A stretch of DNA of 64,000 nt from JAANXG01 sp963731035 (GCA_963731035.1 CAVSUY010000002.1:24237-88236), one strand, 5' to 3'. Numbered from the stretch's first letter, positions 24,852 to 33,714 are shown. The notes: a model not told the origin generated them from the letters alone. Translations and numbers: made by a program.

Positions 24852-26102
24852 ATGCCTTACAACTCGAACCATCATCGGGACGGCGGGAGAGCGCCGCAGC
24901 ATCCCTTGAGCAGCGGCATTCCTGAACTGACAGGCGACATGCAGGACCTGGAGATCCAGGTCAGCGCCGACGCGTGCTGTTTGAACGAATGTGTTGTGAT
25001 AGCGCAGCCCTCGGAATGGACCCGCGAACTGGAGACCCTTGGAGCGGCTTGCTTCAAGCGGCCGGAAGCGTTGTACAAAGCCCTTCGCAGCCGCAGCTGC
25101 TCCCCTCAGGTGGCCATCGTGGATCTGGAGTCGATACCCCGAAACGCCATCAGGGCCGTTGACATCCGTATACCGTGCCCCAAGCTGTGGCTCGGCAAGT
25201 CGGCCGCCAATCCCGCGGACATCAAGAACTTTGGAATCTACTACTCCAAGAGCCGACCCGACGAGTTGAATGCCGTGGCGGCCCGGTTGATCGATACCGA
25301 TCGTTCCATAATGCTGCCGATCGGGCTGGTCGGCAAGCAGATGCTGCCTCTGCTGGTCGCGGACAAGACATACCGCGAGCGGTTGCATCACTACGTGGAC
25401 CAGTTGGGCGACACCAACCTGATTACGCTTCATGGCGACGATCCCCTCGAGCTTCAGCTTGTCGCGCAGTACCTGGCAGTGGAGACGGGACGGGCAAGAC
25501 TGTGGGAGGTCAAGTCCGAGACCTCGATTCATTCCGTGCTCAGGAGGATTGCCCAGGCGCGCCGACCCGGCACTGATGTCAGCATCGTTCTTTCCTGCGA
25601 CATCGACACCGAATCTGCAAGGGAATTCCACAAGTCCATGCCGTCGGAATATTCGATGATCAAGCTGTCGGCCCGCTCCACGAATCCTGTCAATTCCCTG
25701 TCCTTCACCCTGCCCAAACCTACCGAGCGGCCCGCTGACATCGCCAACTGGGTGGTCTGGTTCGTCTGCCGCGCGACCATAGAGTGTGGAGTCGCTCTGT
25801 CGGGTCTACCGGACCTGGTCCAGTCCATCGGCCGCACGGTCGGCGGCAGTCCAACGATCGAGGAAATCAGGAGTCTTTGCGAACGATCGGTTCGGCAGCA
25901 CGCCACCATGATGGAAGAACGCGGCGAGTTCATGCCGTACGAGGACCTGGTTCACAATTTTGAACGCACCCTGCTGCGACAGGCGCTCATTCAGCACGAC
26001 TGGAATCTGTCCGCCACCGCCAGGGCGCTCGGACTCGCGGAATCAAGTCTGCGCTACAAACTGAACAAGCTCGGCCTGATTCGCAGCGAAGCCCAGGACT
26101 GA
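24852..26102 (+). CDS. Fis-type regulator with receiver-like and degenerate AAA+ domains
   Basis: About 416 residues from the ATG at 24852. The N-terminal part resembles a receiver/FleQ-N domain without a clear phospho-Asp. The middle follows the length and order of a sigma-54 activator AAA+ module, but the Walker A site is reduced to LHGDDPLELQLVAQYLA and no GAFTGA loop is present. It ends in an intact Fis-type HTH (NLSATARALGLAESSLRYKLNKLGL). So it looks like an enhancer-binding protein that has lost ATPase and sigma-54 contact. It stands alone between the pca operon and glycosyltransferase genes. The longer in-frame upstream stretch is low-complexity and probably untranslated. Function unknown. 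Confidence 0.7.
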   Translation: MPYNSNHHRDGGRAPQHPLSSGIPELTGDMQDLEIQVSADACCLNECVVIAQPSEWTRELETLGAACFKRPEALYKALRSRSCSPQVAIVDLESIPRNAIRAVDIRIPCPKLWLGKSAANPADIKNFGIYYSKSRPDELNAVAARLIDTDRSIMLPIGLVGKQMLPLLVADKTYRERLHHYVDQLGDTNLITLHGDDPLELQLVAQYLAVETGRARLWEVKSETSIHSVLRRIAQARRPGTDVSIVLSCDIDTESAREFHKSMPSEYSMIKLSARSTNPVNSLSFTLPKPTERPADIANWVVWFVCRATIECGVALSGLPDLVQSIGRTVGGSPTIEEIRSLCERSVRQHATMMEERGEFMPYEDLVHNFERTLLRQALIQHDWNLSATARALGLAESSLRYKLNKLGLIRSEAQD

Positions 26103-26206
26103 TTTCGATCCACTGAAGTCCGGGAGGCTCCCGGACCATCGCGGCTTCCCTTCCCTGGCACCGCTCGTCCCCGCCAGGGCCGGCGCGGCTCCCGAGCAGA
26201 CTCCCG

Positions 26207-26212
26207 TATAAT
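26207..26212 (+). promoter_or_regulatory. TATAAT -10-like hexamer upstream of the GT2 gene
   Basis: A perfect TATAAT hexamer sits 34 bases before the glycosyltransferase start, but no matching TTGACA lies 17 bases upstream. It may be a weak or activated promoter. A GTCCGGGA/TCCCGGAC stem just after the preceding regulator gene could serve as its terminator, although no T-run follows. Confidence 0.35.
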
Positions 26213-26245
26213 CCCCGCGCCCATTGACCCGTTCTGCCTGAGGAT

Positions 26246-27049
26246 ATGACTCGAGAATCCACGCCCGAAATGAAGATCACCGTAGTGGTGCCGGTTCGCA
26301 ATGAACAGGACAACATCCAGCCCCAGGTGAACGAGATACTCGCGGTACTCGACGACGGCCTGGACTTCGAAATCGTCTACGTGGACGACGGCAGTACCGA
26401 CGGGACGCTCGACAAACTCCGGGAAGCCCGCGCCCAAAGCAAGGGCAGGTTGCGGGTGCTGGTGCACGAGGGCGTCTGCGGCCAGTCGACCGCCATCTAC
26501 TCCGGGGTCAAGGCCGCCCGTCACCCGTGGATCGTAACGCTGGACGGGGATGGTCAGAACGACCCTTCCGACATCCCCGCACTGCTGGAATCGGCCCGTA
26601 CCGCCGGCAGCGAGACGATTATGGTCACCGGGGAGCGCGTCAAACGTCAGGATACCTGGCTGCGGCGGCTTTCCAGCAGAATTGCGAACTACGTTCGGCG
26701 CACCCTGCTGCGCGATGCCACGCCCGACACCGGTTGTGGCTTGAAGGTCTTCCGCCGCGATCTGTTCCTGGACCTCCCCTACTTCGACCACATGCACAGA
26801 TTCCTGTCCGCGCTTGTTTTGAGACAGGGAGGGCAAATAATATCCGTCCCCGTTTCCCACCGGCCCCGCACACGGGGCCGGTCCAAGTACGGGGTCCACA
26901 ACCGGTTGTGGGTCGGAATCGTGGATATGCTCGGAGTCGCCTGGCTCCAGCGGCGTGAGAAGCGTCACCGGCGCGTAACGGAGGTGGGTGCTGGCGAGGA
27001 ACGAAAAACCGCGGCCGCGGGAGCGGGTAAAGACAATCAAGGCGACTAG
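26246..27049 (+). CDS. Glycosyltransferase family 2 (dolichol/undecaprenyl-phosphate sugar transferase type)
   Basis: A 267-residue GT-A fold enzyme: VVVPVRNEQDNI at the N-terminus, VYVDDGSTDGT, then the metal-binding TLDGDGQNDP (DxD-like) and the RTRGRSKYG segment typical of DPM1/ArnC-like enzymes. It lacks the two C-terminal TM helices of ArnC, so it resembles soluble polyprenyl-phosphate mannose/glucose synthases. The following gene is an ArnT/PMT-type transferase that would use the lipid-linked sugar as donor. The pair could modify lipid A or another envelope glycan. Confidence 0.88.
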   Translation: MTRESTPEMKITVVVPVRNEQDNIQPQVNEILAVLDDGLDFEIVYVDDGSTDGTLDKLREARAQSKGRLRVLVHEGVCGQSTAIYSGVKAARHPWIVTLDGDGQNDPSDIPALLESARTAGSETIMVTGERVKRQDTWLRRLSSRIANYVRRTLLRDATPDTGCGLKVFRRDLFLDLPYFDHMHRFLSALVLRQGGQIISVPVSHRPRTRGRSKYGVHNRLWVGIVDMLGVAWLQRREKRHRRVTEVGAGEERKTAAAGAGKDNQGD

Positions 27050-27102
27050 CAAGGTGCCGCGCCGCGCCAGCCGGCCGCCGGCCGGGAACTCGACAGACGA
27101 AC

Positions 27103-28851
27103 ATGCTTGAAGCCCCGCGCCCGGGCGACCGCGCCGCCTTCTACTGGCTGCTGGCAGCGGCGGTGGTGGCGATCGCCGCGGGAATCGGCCTGCGGGACCC
27201 ATGGCCGGCGGACGAGCCCCGCTTTGCCCTGATTGCGCGGGACATGGTGGATACGGGTCGCTGGTTCTTCCCCCGGGTGGCGGATGTCCTCTACCCGGAC
27301 AAGCCGCCCCTCTACTTCTGGGTCATGGGCATCTTCTACTACTTCTTCGGCTCCATCAGGGCCGCTTTTCTGCTCCCCTCCCTGGGCTCTGCTTTGCTGA
27401 TTCTGGTCCTGGTGTACGACCTCGCGCGGCGGTTATGGGGGCGGGCACCGGCATGGTGGGCCGCCGCGTCCCTGCTGACGTGCATTCAGTTCCTGCTTTT
27501 CGCCAAGTCCGCCCGCATAGACGCCATGCTGGCAATGCTGGTGACCCTCGGCATGTACGGGATCCTGCGCCACCTGCTGCTCGGGCCCGATTGGAAATGG
27601 TACTTCGCGGGGTTCGCGGCCAGCGGCCTGGGCGTCATTACCAAGGGTGTCGGATTCCTCCCCGCGGTCGTTCTTCTCGCGTACCTTCCCGCCAGGCGGT
27701 GGCATTGGAACCACGTTCCACGGTTCCCGGGCCGGTGGTGGCAATGGCTGCTCGGTCCGGGAACGATGCTCGCGGTCATCGCGCTCTGGCTGGTCCCCAT
27801 GCTCTGGCTGGTGGCCGTCGGGGACGACCCGGCATTGCAGGCCTACCGCGACAATATCCTGTTCGCCCAGACCGCCGAACGCTATGTGAACCCCTCGCAT
27901 CACTTGGCACCGCTGTGGTATTTCCCGGTGGAGGTTATTCCACTGTTCTGGTTTCCGCTGAGCCTGGCCTTGTTCTGGCTCGTACCGGCCTGGAAGCCCG
28001 CCTTCAAAACGCCGGATGCCCGCCTGCTCCTGCCCCTGGCATGGGTAGTGATGGTCATCGTCTTCTTCAGCCTCAGTCCGGCCAAGCGAGGTTCCTACAT
28101 CCTGCCGGCCCTCCCTATGTTGGCGCTGTGTGCCGCGCCCTACCTGTCGGATATCGCCGCTTCAAGGTCGGCACGCAGCGCGTCATTGGCGGTCCTTGCA
28201 GGCAGCGTCCTGCTGCTTGCCTCCATCGTGATATGGATCCAACTCGGGGGCAATGCCCGGTTCGAACAGCTCGTGCAGCGCTACGACGTGCAGGGAGAGA
28301 TCGTGTGGGTGTTTGCGGCTCTGGGGGCGACAGCCGCCTGCTGTCTGGTGTTCGCGTGGCGCCGCCAAGCGATCGCCGGCCTGGCGGCGTGGCTGGCGGG
28401 GTTCTGGGTAGTGCTGGGCCTGGTGGCATACCCGATCCTCAACGATGCCCGGACCCCGCAGACGGTGATGCGCAAGGCTGGGGCGATCGTCGGCAGCGGG
28501 CAACTCGGCCTGGTGGGCTGGAAGGCACAGCATGTCCTTTTCGCGGATCGGCCGCTCGTGCACTTCGGCTATCGCCGGCCCGACTGGCAGGCCGAGCTGC
28601 ACGATGGCCTGGTCTGGCTGCTGCACGGCGACAACCGCTATCTCCTGGTCACGGACAAGTACCCGTCGAAGTGCCTGGACCTGTCCCGCGCCGAAAACAT
28701 GGGTTATCGTCACCGGCAAAACTGGTATCTGGTGGAGCCGCAGGACGTGGTGCGGGAATGCCGGACGCGTCTTCAGGGGATGAACGATATCGGAAAGATC
28801 TACTACGCGAACCAAGGTCGCTCCTACAATCCGGGGCCCGCACCACGGTAA
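27103..28851 (+). CDS. ArnT/GT39-type integral membrane glycosyltransferase
   Basis: A 582-residue polytopic membrane protein. The N-terminal TM helix is followed by the conserved periplasmic loop motif DPWPADEPRFALIARDM, with the acidic residues of GT-C fold enzymes, then YPDKPPLYFW and about a dozen TM helices. It ends in a soluble periplasmic tail. The family moves a sugar from undecaprenyl phosphate to lipid A or other acceptors. It follows the GT2 gene by 53 bases, so the two are likely one operon. A REP element overlaps its last codons (28813-28833). Confidence 0.9.
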   Translation: MLEAPRPGDRAAFYWLLAAAVVAIAAGIGLRDPWPADEPRFALIARDMVDTGRWFFPRVADVLYPDKPPLYFWVMGIFYYFFGSIRAAFLLPSLGSALLILVLVYDLARRLWGRAPAWWAAASLLTCIQFLLFAKSARIDAMLAMLVTLGMYGILRHLLLGPDWKWYFAGFAASGLGVITKGVGFLPAVVLLAYLPARRWHWNHVPRFPGRWWQWLLGPGTMLAVIALWLVPMLWLVAVGDDPALQAYRDNILFAQTAERYVNPSHHLAPLWYFPVEVIPLFWFPLSLALFWLVPAWKPAFKTPDARLLLPLAWVVMVIVFFSLSPAKRGSYILPALPMLALCAAPYLSDIAASRSARSASLAVLAGSVLLLASIVIWIQLGGNARFEQLVQRYDVQGEIVWVFAALGATAACCLVFAWRRQAIAGLAAWLAGFWVVLGLVAYPILNDARTPQTVMRKAGAIVGSGQLGLVGWKAQHVLFADRPLVHFGYRRPDWQAELHDGLVWLLHGDNRYLLVTDKYPSKCLDLSRAENMGYRHRQNWYLVEPQDVVRECRTRLQGMNDIGKIYYANQGRSYNPGPAPR

Positions 28852-28885
28852 TCCCTCGGATTGTAGGAGCGACTTCAGTCGCGAT
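28813..28885. repeat. REP-type palindrome pair 1
   Basis: GGTCGCTCCTACAATCCG and its inverted copy CGGATTGTAGGAGCGACTT face each other, the second followed by the internal palindrome GCGACTTCAGTCGC. The GTAGGAGC head is typical of gammaproteobacterial REP elements. The left unit overlaps the end of the ArnT-like gene. Confidence 0.75.
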
Positions 28886-28920
28886 CAGATAACCAATCCG
28901 TAACCGGAAAATTCCAACTT

Positions 28921-28965
28921 ACAGGATGTTGAAAAACGCCTTCCTGGCCTTTTTCAACGCGGCGG
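28921..28965. repeat. CTAG-type miniature repeat, family 2, copy C (decayed)
   Basis: CAGGATGTTGAAAAACGCCTTCCTGGCCTTTTTCAACGC forms the same hairpin as copies A and B, with 9-bp arms GTTGAAAAA/TTTTTCAAC. Neither CTAG terminus is intact. As RNA it would give a stem with T-rich arms and could end transcription after the ArnT-like gene. Confidence 0.7.
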
Positions 28966-29074
28966 GCGTCGGTTTAGCATCGGAGTCCGCCTTCTACCGC
29001 GCCTTCTCACGGGAAACCGGGTGTCGCCAGGACCCTGGCGGGCCGGGACCAGGGGGCTCAAGGTTCAGCTATCG

Positions 29075-29155
29075 ATCGCGACCGAAGGTCGCTCCTGCAA
29101 TCCGTGGGTCACCGCGGCGCACAACCCGGGATTACAGAAGCGACTTCGGTCGTGG
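29075..29155. repeat. REP-type palindrome pair 2
   Basis: TCGCGACCGAAGGTCGCTCC and an inverted, slightly diverged copy (GATTACAGAAGCGACTTCGG) flank about 20 bases. Same family as the pairs at 28813 and 29872. Confidence 0.7.
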
Positions 29156-29171
29156 TTGCCAGTGAAGCGGA

Positions 29172-29846
29172 TCAGGAATCGTCCCCGGGCACACCGTAAC
29201 CTGGCGCGTCAACCGGATGGAGCGCGCGGGTCACGTAGTCGTCCACCTGTGGGCGGTAGACGGACCAGATCTCCGCCAGCTTCTCTATCGGGTCCTCGTC
29301 CCAGTCGACGCGCAGGTCGATGATCGGCCATGGCACCTTGTCCACCACCATGAGGCCGGCGGAGCGTACCGGCCCCTCCTCGCCCCCTGCCCGCAACGCG
29401 GCCCGCAGCGCTTCCGACAATCGGTCCGCGATGTGACCTTCGCTGAGCTGAAAAGCCTCCACCATGGTCTGGGGTATGTCCCGGTTGGCGAGGAGGTTTC
29501 CGGCACAAGCGACGTCCTGTGCGGCGCAGCTCGCCGAGATGCCCAGCGCTCGCGAACCCGTGTAAACGAAGCCGGTCCCCTGGCGGTCGACGGCGGTGAG
29601 TTGGCGGAACTCGCGATGCTCCGTGGAGGCGGCCGCGCGATCGACGGCCTCCCGGGCTCCGAGCCCCTGTTGCAGCAGGTTCAAGATCATCGTCCCGAGG
29701 GCCGGATCGGTCACGTTCTGACTGGTGGCCGCCCCGGCGCCGACCCGTGCATAGGCGCAGCGCGCGGCAACCGCCGGGGAGGACGAGCTCACCGCGACGC
29801 CGAACATGCCGGTTTCCGGGCAGCGCGCGACAATAGAGAACGTCAT
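29172..29846 (-). CDS. DUF1028 family protein (Ntn-hydrolase-like)
   Basis: A 224-residue DUF1028 protein. The N-terminus MTFSIVARCPETGMFGVAVSSSSPAV is diagnostic, and ATSQNVTDPALG and LGISASCAAQDVACAGNLLA follow. The fold is related to Ntn hydrolases; proposed activities include peptidase or amidase, but none is established. I start at the ATG at 29846, since upstream in-frame codons are REP sequence. It is co-oriented with the DapA-like gene 117 bases upstream and could belong to the same catabolic cluster. Confidence 0.85.
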   Translation of the reverse strand: MTFSIVARCPETGMFGVAVSSSSPAVAARCAYARVGAGAATSQNVTDPALGTMILNLLQQGLGAREAVDRAAASTEHREFRQLTAVDRQGTGFVYTGSRALGISASCAAQDVACAGNLLANRDIPQTMVEAFQLSEGHIADRLSEALRAALRAGGEEGPVRSAGLMVVDKVPWPIIDLRVDWDEDPIEKLAEIWSVYRPQVDDYVTRALHPVDAPGYGVPGDDS

Positions 29847-29871
29847 TGCCCCAGTCGCCGGGACCACGCTG

Positions 29872-29956
29872 CAATCGCAGCTGAAGCCGCTCCTGCAATC
29901 GGGAGCAAAGCACCACGGCAATACACGGATTGCAGGAGCGAATTCACTCGCGATTC
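29872..29956. repeat. REP-type palindrome pair 3
   Basis: Two inverted REP units (AGCCGCTCCTGCAATCGGG and CGGATTGCAGGAGCGAATTC) fill the gap between the DUF1028 and DapA-like genes. Confidence 0.7.
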
Positions 29957-29963
29957 GCGTTCG

Positions 29964-30875
29964 TCAGGACGACGCGGCGCCCGCGAGGCGGGGCTTCCCT
30001 TCCACGATGGCAGTCAACGCTTTCTCTAGCTCGCGCTTCTCGTCGTCTGACAACGGCCCCAACGGCTTCCTCACCGGACCCGCCGGCAGACCCTGCAGCA
30101 TGCAGGCGTGCTTGACGAACTGGATGAGCTTGCCGCCCTGCTCCAGGACACTCAGGAACGGCATCAGGCTGGCCATGATACGCCGTCCCTTCTCGATATC
30201 GTTGTCGACGGCAACCGCCTGGTACAAGGCGAGATGCTCCGCGGGCAGGCAGTTGCCGCCCGCGCACACCCAGCCGCGCGCACCCCAGGCAAAGAACTCC
30301 AGAGCCTGGTCGTCCATACCGCACAACAGGGTGAGCCGCGGATGGTCCAGGGCCAGCATGTGCAGCTGGTTGATGTCACCGGTGGATTCCTTGACCGCGG
30401 CGAAGTTCGGTCTCCCCGCTATCCGGTCGAAGAACTCCGGTCCCATCCGGGTCCCGGTGCGGCCGGGATAGTTGTACAGCATGATGGGAAGATCGACGGC
30501 TTGGTCGATGGCGAGGGCATGCGCCGCCAGCTCCGACTGGGTGGGGACGGCATAGAATGGCGCGCTCATCAGGATGGCGTCGGCGCCGTTGTCCTTCGCC
30601 TCGAGGCCGTAGTCGATGCAGTCCTCGGTACGTATCGCGCCGACCCCGATGATGAGCGGCAGCCGGCCATTGATGACTCGCCGGGCGACGCGCATCAACT
30701 CGATGCGTTCCTCCCTGGTCTGGGCGTAATACTCCCCGGTGGTGCCGCCGACGATGATTCCGTGCACCCCGGAGGATACGAGGTGCTCGATGATCGCCTC
30801 GAAGCCGTGGTAGTCGATCGAAAAATCCTCGTTATGCGGGGTGATAACCGGCGGGTAGATACCTTCGAATCTCAT
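29964..30875 (-). CDS. DapA/dihydrodipicolinate synthase family lyase
   Basis: A 303-residue class I aldolase-type TIM barrel. Conserved features are GGTTGEYYAQT, IMLYNYPGRTG (the Tyr and Pro loop) and the Schiff-base Lys in AAVKESTGD (about residue 162). The family includes DHDPS, N-acetylneuraminate lyase and dehydratases for keto-deoxy sugars and hydroxyproline-derived acids. A biosynthetic DapA is unlikely because the neighbours are catabolic-type genes. It starts with ATG at 30875 and is the upstream partner of the DUF1028 gene. Substrate not deducible. Confidence 0.88.
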   Translation of the reverse strand: MRFEGIYPPVITPHNEDFSIDYHGFEAIIEHLVSSGVHGIIVGGTTGEYYAQTREERIELMRVARRVINGRLPLIIGVGAIRTEDCIDYGLEAKDNGADAILMSAPFYAVPTQSELAAHALAIDQAVDLPIMLYNYPGRTGTRMGPEFFDRIAGRPNFAAVKESTGDINQLHMLALDHPRLTLLCGMDDQALEFFAWGARGWVCAGGNCLPAEHLALYQAVAVDNDIEKGRRIMASLMPFLSVLEQGGKLIQFVKHACMLQGLPAGPVRKPLGPLSDDEKRELEKALTAIVEGKPRLAGAASS

Positions 30876-31071
30876 CGGATTTTCTCCCGATTAGCTGACG
30901 ATAGACTATAGCAAAACAGTGAAGTATCGGCTCCATTGCGGGCTGGCAAACCTGTCGAATCCCGGGTAGCATGGCTGTCGTGATGGGGCCCCGGTCGGCT
31001 CCGGACGGCTCCGGACGGCACCGTATGGTGACGTTGGATAACCAAATTTGCCGAAAACGCAGGAACCAATC

Positions 31072-31638
31072 ATGTCCGACCAATCACGCCGTAACATCCT
31101 CAAAGCCATTGGCGCAGGCGGTGCCGTTGTTGCCGGCAAGAGCTTGCCCCGGTCCTGGAGAAAGCCCATCGTCGACTCCGTAGTGCTCCCTGTGCATGCG
31201 CAGACCTCGTGTGGCCCCGGGACCACGATACGCGCCCGGTCGCCCTTCGGGGAGAACGACAGTACTGAACGCTATATCATTATTGCCGACGAATCCGACA
31301 ACGTGCTGGCCCGGTGCTGCTGCGGCGGCCGCAGTGACATCGTTATCGAAGCCGGGTGCCTGCCGCCCGGAACCTATTACGTTTTTGGCGACAGCGACAG
31401 CTCCATCCATTCCGCTCTCAACCATATTGTTGAGATCACAACGTCCGCTGGAACCTTTACCGTCAGCGCACCTACGTATGCCCACAATTGCAACCTGCTC
31501 ATCGCTACGGTCATTTTACCTGCCGGCACGGTTCAGCAGGAAAGCGGACAGACGAAGGGCGGCAACAAGTGCGGAGACCCCGTCAATTGCTTCCAAGGGA
31601 GGGATTTAATGCTGCCAATACCGCCCCCGGGGCCCTGA
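31072..31638 (+). CDS. Tat-signal, Cys-containing exported protein of unknown function
   Basis: A 188-residue protein. The N-terminus has a twin-arginine motif (QSRRNILKA) and a short hydrophobic stretch, then SWRKPIVDSVVLPVHAQTSC, a motif I know from other uncharacterised proteobacterial exported proteins. The mature part has CCCGG, GCLPPGTYYVFGD and further single Cys, and looks like a small beta-sandwich domain (repeated TFTVSAP/ATVILPAG strands). I chose the ATG at 31072 because it puts the RR motif in place, with AGGA upstream. It is the only plus-strand gene among minus-strand catabolic genes. It may bind a metal or cofactor, given Tat export of a folded form; this is inference. Confidence 0.72.
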   Translation: MSDQSRRNILKAIGAGGAVVAGKSLPRSWRKPIVDSVVLPVHAQTSCGPGTTIRARSPFGENDSTERYIIIADESDNVLARCCCGGRSDIVIEAGCLPPGTYYVFGDSDSSIHSALNHIVEITTSAGTFTVSAPTYAHNCNLLIATVILPAGTVQQESGQTKGGNKCGDPVNCFQGRDLMLPIPPPGP

Positions 31639-31672
31639 CCCGTCCATCACCGGTCGACTGGGGCTCCGGGTT

Positions 31673-32773
31673 TCAGTACTCGGCGAGCGGCTCGCCCAGC
31701 ACATCCATCCGCGGGCGCACGCCCAGGCCGGGTTCAGCCGGGGCGGTCATGGCGCCCCCCTTTCGTTGCGGCGCACCTTCGGCGTTGTGAACCGTGAGAT
31801 AGGAATTGAAATCGGTCGACGAGAAGCGGAACCGCTCCGGTGTCGAATGGGCCAGATGGGCAATCGCCGCCGTGACAATATCCCCGCCCCAACTGTCCTC
31901 GATGGTCATGGGAATTCCTAAGGACACGCACAGATCGCGCATCTGGCGCGCCTTGGTCAGGCCGCCGACCTTTGAGATCTTGAGATTGATCACGTCCATG
32001 GCCCGGTCATTGTGGGCTTTGAGCAGCATCTCCAGGCCGTCGATGTTCTCATCGAGGATGAACGGCAGGCTGGTGTGCTCGCGGACCGAGCGGCAATTGT
32101 CATAGGACACGCAGGGCTGCTCGATGTAGACATCGAGGTCCGCCACCGCGTTCGCCACCCGGATGGCATCCGGCGCCAGCCAGCCGGTGTTGGCGTCCGC
32201 GACCAGCACATCCCCCGGCTCCAGGATCTCGCGCACGGCGCGGATGCGGGCGATGTCTTCGGCCGGATCCCCACCCACCTTGAGCTGGAACTTGCGATAA
32301 CCCTCCTCTCGGTACTGCGCCACGTTGACCGCCATCTCCTCCGCCGGACGCTGGCTGATGGCGCGGTACAGCGCCACCGACTCGCCAAAGCGCCCACCGA
32401 GCAGGTGGCAGACCGGCTGCCCCGTGACCTTGCCGGTGATATCCCAGCAGGCCATATCCAAGGGCGACTTCACGTAGGGGTGGCCGAGCAGCGCGGCGTC
32501 CATGGTCCGGTTGACGCGGGCGAGCTGCGTCGGGTCCTCACCGATCAGGTGCGGCGCGAGCTCGGCGATCCCCGCGCGTGCACCGGCTCCGAAGGCAGGC
32601 AGATAGAACGGGCCCAGCGGGCAGACTTCTCCGACCCCGTCCACATCCCCGTCGGTCTCGATCCGCACCACGGTGCTGTCGAAGACTTCAACGTACTTGC
32701 CGTCGGCCCAGGCATAACGTCCCTCCTTCAGAGGCAGGTCAACCTGGTACACCTTGATCGCGGTGATCTTCAT
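31673..32773 (-). CDS. Enolase-superfamily dehydratase/racemase (mandelate racemase/MLE type)
   Basis: A 366-residue enolase-superfamily enzyme with capping domain and modified TIM barrel. It shows KFQLKVGGD (catalytic Lys pair on strand 2), VADANTGW (metal Asp), YIEQPC (metal Glu), ILDENID (third metal ligand region) and NLKISKVGGLT (Lys on strand 6). Overall it resembles the cis-3-hydroxy-L-proline dehydratase and hydroxyproline-betaine epimerase branches more than MLE I, but the subgroup is uncertain. It is the last gene of the minus-strand transporter operon and presumably acts on the imported compound. Confidence 0.85.
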   Translation of the reverse strand: MKITAIKVYQVDLPLKEGRYAWADGKYVEVFDSTVVRIETDGDVDGVGEVCPLGPFYLPAFGAGARAGIAELAPHLIGEDPTQLARVNRTMDAALLGHPYVKSPLDMACWDITGKVTGQPVCHLLGGRFGESVALYRAISQRPAEEMAVNVAQYREEGYRKFQLKVGGDPAEDIARIRAVREILEPGDVLVADANTGWLAPDAIRVANAVADLDVYIEQPCVSYDNCRSVREHTSLPFILDENIDGLEMLLKAHNDRAMDVINLKISKVGGLTKARQMRDLCVSLGIPMTIEDSWGGDIVTAAIAHLAHSTPERFRFSSTDFNSYLTVHNAEGAPQRKGGAMTAPAEPGLGVRPRMDVLGEPLAEY

Positions 32774-32781
32774 TTCACTCG

Positions 32782-33668
32782 TTACCCCTTGTCGGTATCG
32801 TGACCGTGTTTCAGCTCCGGTGACAAGAGCTCACTGAGCATCATGTCCCCGTGCCCTTCGGCGACTGCCTTCTCGAAGACATGGGTGACCGCCCGGCCCA
32901 GCTCGGATAGCCCTCCCATGCTTCGGGAGAGCTCTTCGAAATACTTGATGTCCTTGAGCGAATTCTCGACGCTGAACACGTAGCCCCGATAGTCGCCCTC
33001 CAGTGCGGAGCCGATGATACGGCGCAGGACACCCGAATCGGCCGAGCCGCAGATGACGACGTCATAGAGCTTGACGCCAATCGACATCCGTCTCCCTGGC
33101 CTTCCCGAAAGCCTCGACGACCAGGGCGGCGATGCCGAGTACCATGTAATTGTTCAGCAATTTCGCAGTGTTGCCGATTCCAGGTGGACCGAAGTAGTGA
33201 ACCGTCCTGCATATCGTTTCGAATACGGGCCTGACGGCCTCGAAGTCCGCCGGCATTGCGCCAACGAGAGCTCCGAGCTCCCCGGCCGCCGCCTGCTTGA
33301 CGCCGCCCGTAACCGGCGACTCAATGAACGAAACACCCAGCTTCGCTAATTCCCCGTGGACGAGGCGAGTGGACTCGGGGCTCGATGTCCCGGTATCGAT
33401 GACCATCATCTCTGCTCGCAGGCCCGGCATCAGCCCGCTCGACAACCTCCTCCGCTACCCGCGAGTTGCTGACGCACAGAATAATCACATCGCTGGCGTC
33501 GGCGAGTCCCTTATAGTCCGACGCCTCCCGGGCACCCTTGGAGATCAGGTCATCCACCGATATACGGTTTCGGTGGGAAATTACCGTGACGGGATAGTGT
33601 GCCGAAAGTAGACGCAATGCCATTCCGTGACCCATACGACCAACACCAATGAAACCGATGCGCCTCAC
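32782..33668 (-). pseudogene. 3-hydroxyisobutyrate dehydrogenase-like gene with two frame breaks
   Basis: Three overlapping minus-strand frames together encode one beta-hydroxyacid dehydrogenase. The N-terminal Rossmann part (RRIGFIGVGRMGHGMA) is in the first frame and MVIDTGTSSPESTRLVHGELA...ESPVTGGVKQAAAG in the second. The C-terminal helical part, from about 33085 on, is in the third. The breaks are near 33430 and 33085, and each needs removal of one extra base. Intact, it would be about 295 residues with NAD-dependent activity on a hydroxy acid, fitting the catabolic operon around it. It is either a decayed gene or a product of sequencing insertions, which recur elsewhere in this window. 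Confidence 0.82.
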
Positions 33669-33714
33669 GATCCGGCGTCCGAGATCGAGTATTCACACGA
33701 ATCAGTTATCAATC

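Larger units (their letters stand above)
28886..29171. other. Repeat-filled gap between the ArnT-like gene and the DUF1028 gene
   Basis: The stretch holds the family 2 hairpin (28921-28965) and REP pair 2 (29075-29155), with about 100 bases of featureless GC-rich DNA between them. No coding sequence is supported. The two flanking genes are convergent. Confidence 0.6.
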
